A stretch of DNA of 64,000 bases from Harmothoe impar (Eukaryota; Annelida; Polychaeta; Phyllodocida; Polynoidae), in assembly GCA_947462335.1 (NCBI GenBank), contig OX381714.1, forward strand, positions 21,610,618-21,674,617, written 5' to 3'. A model generated the notes under the pieces. That model saw only the letters and a program-made list of their open reading frames with translations, was not told the origin of the DNA and made no database searches. Made by a program: the position numbers and the translations under genes. Numbering within the stretch: position 1 is the first letter of the stretch; every line of letters starts with the position of its first letter. Positions 25,062 to 36,200 of the stretch are shown here, piece by piece.

Positions 25062-27292
25062 TCCACGCCTGCAGTTTGAACATGTAAAGCGGAATCCTCT
25101 GTCCCCATAATGCGTTGATGCAGCCCTGGCGAGTCTACTGGCCATAACGCATGAAGGGATGCTGGTTACTTTGTATTGTATCAACCTCATAGTATCGGCA
25201 TGATGTTCAACATGAGCACTGGCAATTACTAGCCAGGGCTGGATTTATGCATAATGACCACAAAGGGAATATGGCACATTTAAGTATTATGTGTTCCTTA
25301 AAGGATAAAGGATCTTCACCTGTCATTTACACTAGCTCGCGGACTGAGGCTCAATTATTGATCATGTTTAGGGTTTTGCCAAATTGCGACCAGGGAGACA
25401 GTTCCAAGCTGATCCTCTATAGCACTACCCAGAGTGAATGGCTGCTGAAGATCCACATTAAAACGACTGCTTCCTGTGATGAATATACACCAAATAATGA
25501 AGTCACTGCTCGATGTGCAAATTCATAACCCCATCCCCAAATCTGGTTCATTGTCGCCTCGAAAAGAGGCGATAACTGTATTGTTTGAATATTGACAATA
25601 ATTGGTGTAATTAGTCCAGTGGTATTGTTATTTAACAAGAGAGAGGCTTGAGACCGAATATCTTGTACTACTTTAAATTTCTCTCATTCTTTCTCAACTC
25701 TATATATTGTGCATAGTGTGTATATATCTGTAATTATTGGTGTATATATGGACATTCTGAATGACAGTGCAGGGAAGGTATATTCTTTTCAAATAGTTCA
25801 TTTTAATCTATTAATCATTGCTCATATAAGAATGACAAAAAGCTATTATTATATCATCATTTTTACAGCAAGGATAAATCATACATGGATGTCAATTCTG
25901 TGGAAAAGCAGTATTACGTCCTAAATACTTTTGTATCCGAGGCTGAAAATTATCTTTTAAATTTTCGTTCAGCCAATATTAAAAATATGCTTAATAATAA
26001 GTACAAATGACAACCCCAAGCTATATTAACACTCATTCTGGGGCATAGGCAACTGTAACCTGTGTTGGATTACCTCACGTGAACCTTCTGAATATGCTCT
26101 ACTCTTTGTAAACAGCACAGGAACCGGTAGTGTACTCCCCCTACAGGGGTTTGGTGGAACTAAACATAGGACGGTGACGCCCTCTGCGTATCTATACTGA
26201 ACTGCTAGCTGTTGAGTAAGCTATATACATGTATTAACGGTTTAGACGATTTATAATGAACAAACTGAAGTTGTATTAGAAACACGATGTATTTTATTGG
26301 ATTCGGTATGAAATTGATCTCTTGTACATATATGTATATCATGCCATGAAATAAAATGGCCAATATCAAACTATGTGTTTCCTTCTTGAATAATATCCCA
26401 GAAATAAATGTCCTTGAACAATGTATACAGCAAATATAGTCCATAAATATCTGTTTGACGACCTGCATCAAATTGTAAATATTATATAATAATAAAATAA
26501 TAGACTCATGTGTAAATCCTCAGTCCTTCATGTATACATTGTATCACACAATCAGCTAAGGCAGCAACGGTGCATCACATGGAATATAACACTGACTTTT
26601 AGTTCACGTTGCACAACCTTAATAGAAAAGATTGATTCTTGTGAAATCAGTGCGAGGAAGGCACAAAACGTATGCCTTCTGCACTGTACTATAATGTGGA
26701 AAGCTGTAGCCAATAATACTGAAGGCCAGGTAAATATAGTCATCAAAGGCAATCACCAAACAAATAAATGCTCTACGAACGGGAACGGCCCATTTCAGTG
26801 ACGTTGTGAAGAAACATTAATCTACTGGAAGCATTTCAACGACCAATTTATGACGAAATTGTTCTCATCATGTCTTAAGCTTTAGCTTATAAAGGGTACC
26901 AGATACCACAACCCCATTATTTGTCTCTTGTCACCTTGTGAAGTCCAACCAGAAAAAGGACTAAGCATTAGCTCTCCTGTGTCATCTTCTCTCTTTCCAA
27001 GAGGCATGGTAAGTCACGAGGATAGGTGTGTTCCCTTCGGACCACAACTACAAAAGTCAGGCATTTTAAGGAGAGCCAGTCAGTACTCTTCTTCCAGAGT
27101 TTGTCAATGCTGGAGTCTGGCATTGACAATCCAGGATCGAACATTGCCAGTCTAGGAATGTTGGACTCATCTTCAAATTACGGTGCTGGAAATGCTGGCG
27201 GATGAGGTTCCATATTCCAGCATTGCCAGACACTGGAAGGAGAGTCCAGCATTGTAAGACCCTCTTGCAGTATTAGGAATGCTGGTCCCCCC
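25062..27292. other. Non-coding interval between the nAChR array and the CUB gene
   Basis: Contains a GCATCATG/TTAAAGG repeat copy at about 25108-25305. At 27105-27290 a cluster of partly inverted 'CCAGCATTGCCAG' and 'GTCTGGCATTGACA' words lies just beyond the stop codon of the minus-strand CUB gene, so probably in its 3' UTR. The rest is AT-rich and without recognisable genes. Confidence 0.5.
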
Positions 27293-30200
27293 TTAAGGTG
27301 CTTGATGCTCCATGTTGACTATAACATCTGTGTAGGAGGGAGGTGAGTTAGCCAAGGCCTCCTCATAGTCAGGAGGACTGTAGTCTAATGGGCCTTGTAC
27401 ACCCACACCTCCCTCACCCCCTACACAGCCCCCAGAGCCTACATGGCCTACAGGGCCTACAGAGGTCGTGTTCTCTGGGCACTCAGCATGGATGAGGCCT
27501 TCGGAGGAGTCCCCGGATGCAGTGGAAGAAGAGTCATGTCCTGTCCGCGTCCTCTGATTCTTACACTTTCCTGTGGAAATTGAGTTATCATTAGTATTAT
27601 ACTCTATTGTTTCTATAGTAATAGATTCACCATCATTCAGGAGTAGCCTAATCAAGTACAGGTTATATCAAATTGTATACTAGTGTGTAGTAATGAATCA
27701 GTAAATGTTGTGTATTATATAGCTAGTCCTTTGGTGCAGTTTTCCATTGTTATATTTGAACATGTCCTAGCTGTATTACCATATGAAGTTATTAACATAT
27801 TTATTATTCTCTGTTACCTTTATCAAAAAGACAGCAATGGTGATTTTTAGAGATAAGGATCGCTGTACAGCAGAATTAGCTTATGACGTAATTGACAGCA
27901 ATAGTAAGTAGTAGTATAGTATGTATCGGAACGGGACTATAGTTAAGTACTGTTTATTACTCAATCGACCTGCAGCCAATCAGAGGCCTCCCTTTTGGCG
28001 GGAAATTCAAAAGCAGCCAATGAGAGGCCTCCCTTTTGGCGGGAAATTCAAATAGGTCACGTGACCGGAAGTGACCTACTTCCGGTCACGTGACCTTTGG
28101 GCGGGAAATTCAAATAGGTCACGTGACCGGAAGTGACCTACTTAAGAGGGTCACGTGACCACCATGTTGGCGGGAAATTCAAATAGGTCACGTGACGGGA
28201 AGTGACCTACTTAAGGGGGTCACGTGACTACTAGGTTGGCTTTTCAAAATAAGTCACTTGAGATTTTGATGGATAAATAAATTTAAAAAAAGAAAAAAAA
28301 AGCAAGCTGAAAAAAGCTTGCTAAAAAATAATTTAAAAATGTGGCTCTTTTTTTCTAGGGGGAGAGGGGCACTCTGGGGGGCACTCTTTAAGATGCATGG
28401 GGGGGGAGGGGGGGAGGGGGGGAGGGGGGGAGGGGAGGGGCAGGGTTTTTTAAGAGTGAGACTCGCTTCTCTGCCCTCTCTAAAAGAGAGGGCAGAGAGG
28501 CGAGTCTACTTACTATGAAAGGTATCATGATCGCGTTTATGATGATGTGCATCATGATGTGACTATCTTACAACCCTATGAGAAATAAGCAAGACATGGG
28601 CGTACTTACACGGGCTATTTGTAAACTAATTTCTCTTGAATCTATTAACAGCTCACATTTTTTTTTCTTAGATGACATCTGACAGCTGCTTGCTAGGCTA
28701 AGATATTGTTAAATAAACAACTTGGAAAGCTAATTACAGTTTTCTGGCTTGAAATATAGTCTTTCAACAGACTTTTTTTCTCATCTTACACAGAGGCAAA
28801 TATCAGAGACACCCAATGGCGCTTAAACTGCTCTCAGCCAAGGGTCGGGCACTGCTGGACTATAATAGACGGGTCAAGGACCGTTCTACTGTGGGTCAGG
28901 CTAGGTCGGACATTCAATAACGCGACTTTAGCAAAACTTGCTTGAAAGTCTGACCATGCGAGATCCTTATGCCCCAGTCTGTCAATGCTGTCCAGACTTT
29001 CAAGCAAGGTTGTCAAAGACCTACCTGTCATTGAATGTCCGACTTAGCCTGCCTGACCCTCAGTAGAACGGTCCTTGACTCATCTATTATAGTCCAGCAG
29101 CGCCCGACCCTTGTATGAGAGGGGTATTGACACCATTGGCTGACTCTGATAATTCGCCTGTGTGCACGAGGGGAGGAGAGGGTTTACAGCTTGCGCTTAT
29201 AGAGCACTACTAGTGGAGGTTTGGATGAGGAGGCTATGACATATGATGTTTGTCTTAAAAAAATAGCCATGGCGCATGTCGATGTCGCTTAATTATGCTC
29301 ATATCTCATGTCGATTTTAAGAATTGCTCATGTCACCTGTCACTGTGTTTTTCAAGCTTCATGTCAAATGTCACTAGGCTTCATCTCGACTTTAGTGGTC
29401 CACACTGCTGCTGCTGCTGCTGCTGCTGCTGTCGGTGCTGCTGCTTGTGCTGCTTGTGCTGCTCATGCAGCAGCTGCTGGCTGCTTGTGCTGCTGCTGCT
29501 GCTGCTGACAGATGCTACTGCTTGTGCTACTGCTCGTGCAGCAGCTGCCAGCAGCTGCTGAAGCAGCTGTCAGCAGCTGCTGGCTGCTTGTGCTGCTGAC
29601 AAGGTCATGGGGGCTGCTGCTGACGATGTCACGGATGCTGCTGACAAATGCTACGGCTTGTGCTGCTCGTGCTGCTTGTGCTGCTGAAGTCGCTGCCAGC
29701 TGCTTGTGCTGCACGTGCAGCTGCTGCTGAAGCCGCTGCTAGATGCTGCTGCTTGTGCTGCACGAGACTGAGTAGCCGCTATTCGGCGTTTCACTCCTTA
29801 TGTACCCTGTCCTAGTTAATCCTCTTAAACGGCTGAAAAGGCTCTCTCAGCACAGAGACTCTACTCAATGTAAGAGATCAGTTAAGTAAGTTTTCACATG
29901 CCACCTGACTACTGCGGGAGGGTTTAGACTTAAGCAGCTTAGTGCACACACGTGTCTGTTAGAAAAGCTACCTGCACACCTGCCTTCCTTTTTCACTAGT
30001 ATTTACCCCCTGCCGACTTATAAGACACCTATACACGCCTTCTTGCTTCTAGAGCTAAGCTGACTGGTAGCTATTTTAAAAGAGAATACTCGTTACCTGT
30101 ATAACGGATAAGGGGGTTATGAGATTAGCGTGTGTATACAAAAAAAAACAAAAAAAAAAGCTACAGGGGGCGCGTGTCTGTCTGTGAGGTAGAGACCATG

Positions 30201-33200
30201 TGGTAAGCGACTCAAGTGTAAAACAACAGCACCTCCTCTTGTCGCAGTGAGTGGTGTGGACGGCGGCTGGCTAGTTGAATTTAAGCGTCAGCTTGAAAGA
30301 TAAGGCCAAATAAAAAAAAAGGTTTGTTTCAGGTCACCCGACCAACCCTAGCAAAACAGGGTCGACCCTACGTGTTTTTTTTTAAGCAAGTTTGAAGAAA
30401 ATTTCATATTTTTATACTTTTTGGGTCATTTTTAGAATTTCCACGGAGGATGGCTAGTACTTTCATGTTAAAAAAATAAAATAAAATAAAATAAAAATCC
30501 GACCTACCGACTCCAGTCTTTCTGCCCATGTTACCTGAAACATGCTTTTTTATTTTTTTTTGGCTTAATCCGTTCACGGGCTGGCGCGTCACACCTGTCG
30601 TTAATCACCCCCTGTAGTCTTTGTATACACAGGTGACTCGGCTTTATCTCTTCACCAGCTATAATCCCATATACATGTAGCGCACGTTACACTCGTTAAT
30701 TCTCTTTTCATGCTGATGGATTAGGGGTGGAAGGGTTCAGGTGAAAAGCGATTTGATTCTCTCTGGAAGAGGGTTGGAGCTCTAGGTGAAAACAAGCTTA
30801 GAACATCCAGATTAGCTGCTCTCTCGGCTATATAAAGAGCTTCATTTTTTCTAATCTCTGCCCACTTCGTCTTGTTGTACACTATCAGTCACGAGGCAGA
30901 CGCTGGAAGTAGCAGATGTTTGCAGTATGGTTTACACAGAGGTTACCTGCTAATAGGATTTTGTCAGAATAGGGTGAGTTGCTATTAAAATGAACATTTT
31001 AAATGGGTTGTTAATATGGTATCTGATGTTAATGAGCTAACACCTAACATTGAGGATTATGACCTCCCAGAGGGGCGTCTCGCCAAATTCTCCAGTCTTG
31101 ACTATAGTCTTAACTGTCTAAAGACTGTGGAGCACGTTAATGGGTGGTCTCCTTACTAATTTCACTTGACCAGGCCGGCAGGGTCAACTAGGCTAAGTAA
31201 TTACAACCACAAGGGCGGCTACTCAACATGCAAGTAGACCTACTACTACGAGATTGTCTTTTGACCACTCTGCCGCCGCCTGCTAGTCTGGCGATTACAT
31301 GCTCTAGTATAGTTCTCCGCTCTTTTCGTCAGATGACGCCACAATAGGGTTTTTGTACATTTCCACGATACTCGCGAACATTTTAAACGCATAATGACCT
31401 ATAATAAGCAACAAAGCACACTTCTAATATATTGAATATAAGAAACATGTCAACGTTGTGTATTTCTGATAGAATGAGGCAGATTCTTTGAAATATCAAC
31501 TAAACTATAGTGAGATTGAAAATACTACACCATATCTAAAGCGATATAAAAGCTATATAAAGTCAGAACCTCTGACGGATCGGTAGGATCACTCAACCAT
31601 TCGTCCTCGAAAGCAACACACGGTTCCCGTCCAACAGGACTTTGAGCCTTGACGCTTTTGAGGAGGATTGATCTCATGCTGCTTAACATGTGGTGTAATT
31701 AATCAACACCGCGGCCCCTCTTTAGGGGCCACACAATAAACAAAGAATAAAAAAAGGGTAGGACTTAGGTTTAAAGTGAATCTCCCAGGATTTTGGCGAG
31801 GTCGACAAAGGAGGAGATAACAGATTAAACTGCAGGAGACTATACGCAAACCTTGATACTCTCAGAGGGGGAGCTCCATATTGCGGACCTGTGGTCAAGG
31901 TAATTACAACCACAAGGGTGGCTACTCAACATGCAAGTAGACCTACTACTACGAGATTGTCTTTTGACCGCTCTGCTGCCGCCTGCTGGTCTGGCCATTA
32001 CATGCTCTAGTGTAGTTCTCCGCTCTTTTCGTCAGATGCCGCCACAATAGGGTTTTTGTACATTTCCACGATACTCGCGAACATTTTAAACGCATAATGA
32101 CCTATAATAAGCAACAAAGCACACTTCTAATATATTGAATATAAGAAACATGTCAACGCTGTGTATTTCTGATAGAATGAGGCAGATTCTTTGAAATATC
32201 AACTAAACTATAGTGAGATTGAAAATACTACACCATATCTAAAGCGATATAAAAGCTATATAAAGTCAGAACTTCTCACGGAACGGCATCTGCAACAGAT
32301 CACTCAACCAGGTGTCTTGAAATGCCACGCAGGGTTCTCGTCCAACAGGACTCTGAGCCTTGTCGCTTTTGAGGAAGGTTTGATCTCATGTTGCTTAACA
32401 TGTGGTGTAATTAATCAACACCGCGGCCCCTCTTTAGGGGCCACACAATAAACAAAGAATAAAAAGGGTAGACCTTAGGTTTAAAGTGAATCTCCCAGGA
32501 TTTTGGCGAAGTCGACAAAGGGGTAGATAACAGATTAACCTGCAAGTGACTATACGCAAACCTTGATACTCTCAGAGGGGGAGTCTCATTTTGCGGACTT
32601 GTGGTCAGATCTATCCCTTCTAGGGGGCAGGTTGCATGTCGTAAATGTCTACTACAGACATTGGGATATATTGTTAATCTTACTCTAGGGTCTCCATAAT
32701 TAGACCCTGAATCCGTTGTTAAACGGGTGTGAGGGGGTGGTAACTAATACTTATGAGATGTTAGCTTAGTTCATAGTCTCCTTACCAATTTTCACTTGAC
32801 CAGGCTGGCAGAGCCAACTAGTCTAGGTAATTATAGCCACAAGGGCGGCTACTCAAGATCTAAGTAGACCTACTACTACGAGATTGTCTTTTTGGTCCTT
32901 CTGCTGCTTAGTTATTACATCCTCCAGTCTAGCTCGCCACACCCTTTGAGCAGCACCACCATTGCCTCGGTAAAAGTGTAGGGTGTGTGCTTTCCACCTT
33001 CAGGTATCCATAGATTCGATCACTATCACCCCCCTTGAAATGACTTCAGCTGTTAATTAGGGCGTAAAGCCACCAACCAAGTCCCTGTCAAAAGATGTGA
33101 ATAACGAAACGCGCTAGTATAGTTCTCCGCTCTTTCGTCAGATGGTGCCACAATAGGGGTTTTGTACATTCCTACGATGCTCGCGAACATTTCAACGCAT

Positions 33201-36200
33201 AATGAGCTACATAGGCAACAAAGCGCGCTTCTAATATATTAAAATATAAAAAACAATTCAATATTGTGTATTTCTGATAGAAATGAGGCGGTTTCCTTAA
33301 ATACCAACTAAACTATAGCGAGATGAAAAATACCACACCATATCTAAGGCTTTATAAAAAACTATAGAAAGTCAGAACCTCACACGGATCAGCATTCTGT
33401 TTGCAACGGATCACCCCTGACCCACTGGTCCTCGCATGCCACACACGGCTCTGCCGTGTTTGAGCTTTGAGGTATCACCCATCAAGTGATCCATGCTGCC
33501 CAACATGAAGCGTAATTAATAGCTGCTGTTGCATAGCACAGTGGCAGCATCTAACTAACTCTAAAGAGTTAGTCGGCCCCTCTTTAGGGGCCACACAATA
33601 AACAAAGAATACCCTGAATCTGGGACCTGCGGGCGAGGGCCCCAACTGTGAAGTCATTATTGGCCACATTGGTAATATCAATTAAAACTTTAGACAACAC
33701 CCACCTTAAGTATCATTAACGGACAATATCAATGAACTCAGCATCCGCCTGGTTACCACATTTAGCACCAATTTTACAACTCACAGGGGCCACACTAGCC
33801 TCACCGCGCTTTTTATTGCTCTGCTGATTTCTCCAATCCAAAACATGAGGTATCTAGTCTAGCTGTGAGCTCATTGGGCTAAACAAAAAAATAATCCGTG
33901 TTCAGGTAACATGGTCCAAAAAAAAATAGGGTAGGTCTACGTCGCCTAAGGCGACGAAAGCGCGTCAAAGCGTTTACAGGGTTCGAGCCCGCGAGCTGCT
34001 CCTTGGGGCTGCAAAAAACGCTTAGACACTGAAATCCCATAGGGAAAAAATTTTGGGTTTTTGGACTTTAGGCCTTAATTTGAGGGTGATCCCGGGCTGA
34101 TAGAAAAATAATTCTTGGACGAGCGGATAGCTCTGGATCTCTTTTATCTAAAACAGCGAAAAATTGATTATGGTTTCGCCGCAATTCATCCGACGGGGGG
34201 TAATCAGCCCCCCCCTCTGCCAATCAAGGCAGTGAATCTTGGCGACCGTGCGATCACTCACGGCCACCGCGACGAACCGACAGAAGACCTCGGCATCTTA
34301 GTATGATTCGTGTGACCTACTTAGAGGCTCACACGGTGGAGGTGTGTCCGGCGTTCGGCGCGCTGATTGGCTACTGGTGGGAGGCGCTGTGCCGCGTCAA
34401 GAACTTCACCTATTAGGGGCGGCTGTTAAAGGCGCACTGAGTTGAGGTGCACCTTTAAGCAAGAGTGCGATCCGGCCCAGTCTTGCGGACCTCTGTTTGG
34501 AGAGTGTAGCGGGCGGCTATGTCGCGCTCTCCAACCACAGGCTTAACAGTGGTCCGCAAGACTAGAGTGCAAGACGCGTGCACACACAGACCGAACAGAC
34601 ACACACAGACCCACACACCCACACACTCCTATCAGTGGGACGTCTAGCAGATTCGGGAGAGGGGACCAGGGAGGTACTCTCGGCTAGCGGCCACTAATTG
34701 CCTGTTTAGATAAGGCACAGAAACAAAGGGTGATGACAGACTACGTGTTCAAGCAGCCGACATGTCCTGACACTTGATAATGGGTGTGGACCGCTAAATT
34801 CGATATGGTGACATGACCATTTCTTATAATCGACAAACGACATGAGGTCTAATGACAAGTGACATGAGGCCCAAAAAAATCCTAGTGACAGGTGACATGA
34901 ACATTTCTTAAAATCGACATGGGATATGAACATTATTAAGTGACATTGCCATGTGACATGGTCATTTTCTAAGATCGACATTCGACATGGGGACCCCCTA
35001 TCCAGAGCCCCTTGATAGATGACAGCTGTTGTGTGTAAGAAAAGTGTATGCCTCACAATCAAAAGATGATAAAAGGCTTTATCCCACTCGATGTGGGTTT
35101 TGAATCAAATATCAAGGGATCAAATATCAGATCGATATTTGACGTCGTCAAGTGATATCTGACGTTGTCAATCACTTTTTACTATGTAGTCAAGGTCGTA
35201 AAAACAGGGCGCTCTGATTGGTCAACAGCATGAATGAAAGTTGCATCTCAAACTTTTAATACTCGGTATGGGGCCCCGTGGGACTGGGACCAATATTTTG
35301 CAATTTTCGGAAATACTGTCGAGAATTTCTAGATGGAAACATCTTGTCTGGGGTAATTTGACCTCTACTCTTCGATATTCAAGTAATACTCAAGCTATTC
35401 TGACTCTAAACATGAGTAAAACGGTCATTTAACCAGCGTTATCGGCAGCGCCGACATCAACAACTGCTGATCTCCCTTGGTTACATGACCCAGCTCCGTT
35501 TCTAAGGCCTCATGGATCGGGGCCCTGAAGGGGGATCTGCAGAGGCCCTATATCGGGCCCTAGATATGTACATTATATTAATATCTCATAACTTAATTTA
35601 CTCTAAAATCTTCTGATGGTTCATAACCTTGACCCTTATCTCCTTTTCTCGCGGGATAAAGATATAATTTGGTTGTTGGTGTGGCCTCTCGTGGATATCT
35701 GCTCTTCTCCACGGCACCTCTCGAGCCCCCTGCGGGGCCTCTAGGGGCTGCTAGACGTCTCTCTGCTATGTAGTGTGGGATGTAAAAGAACCCTTGTCTC
35801 GGTAAAAGGGCCAATAGATTCGATCACCATCACCGCTCTTGAAATGACCATAGCTGTTAACTAAGGCGTAAAGCAACCCACACACCCACACACCCACACA
35901 CCCACACATTTTTCTGTATGAGCCTTCAGACCTCAAGCTGCTCAGTGTACGGGACTAGGTTTTGTCATAGGCCCTACGGACGCTACTCAAGGTAAAAATA
36001 AGAGAGCTGTCTCACCATGACATTGGGCTGGCTGTAGTTTTTTATGTTTCGGTACCTACAACCAAAACAGCCAGTACCCACCCCAAGGCTTCATGTCGCA
36101 CGCGGGAAAAGTATAACGGTGGCGCCAACTGTCGGAATAGCGGGTACACTACGTCATTAGTTCTTTTGTTCTCCGCTGAGTGACTGGGCGAAATGTAGTC

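Larger units (their letters stand above)
31148..33650 (+). repeat. Three tandem copies of a roughly 0.7-kb unit
   Basis: The copies begin at about 31148, 31898 (lacking the first 50 bp) and 32779. Shared landmarks in order are: 'aattacaaccacaagggcgg', TCTCCGCTCTTTCGTCAGATG, 'atactcgcgaacattt', a TATA box, and GGCCCCTCTTTAGGGGCC followed by 'acacaataaacaaagaata'. Copies 1 and 2 are near-identical through most of the unit, while copy 3 is diverged and has an insertion before the stem-loop. Each looks like a short transcription unit, but no conserved reading frame runs through all three. Confidence 0.75.

Noticed and set aside
29295..29730. Open frames rich in Cys, Ala, Leu or Ser
   Set aside because: They are translations of the CTG/CAG tract in different frames, with no domain and no splice context.
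31545..33592. Histone genes ending in the stem-loops
   Set aside because: No histone-fold coding sequence precedes any of the three stem-loops. Only short, unconserved frames are present.
33975..33992. tRNA gene inside the large element (GGGTTCGAGCCC)
   Set aside because: Only the B-box is present. There is no A-box or cloverleaf.
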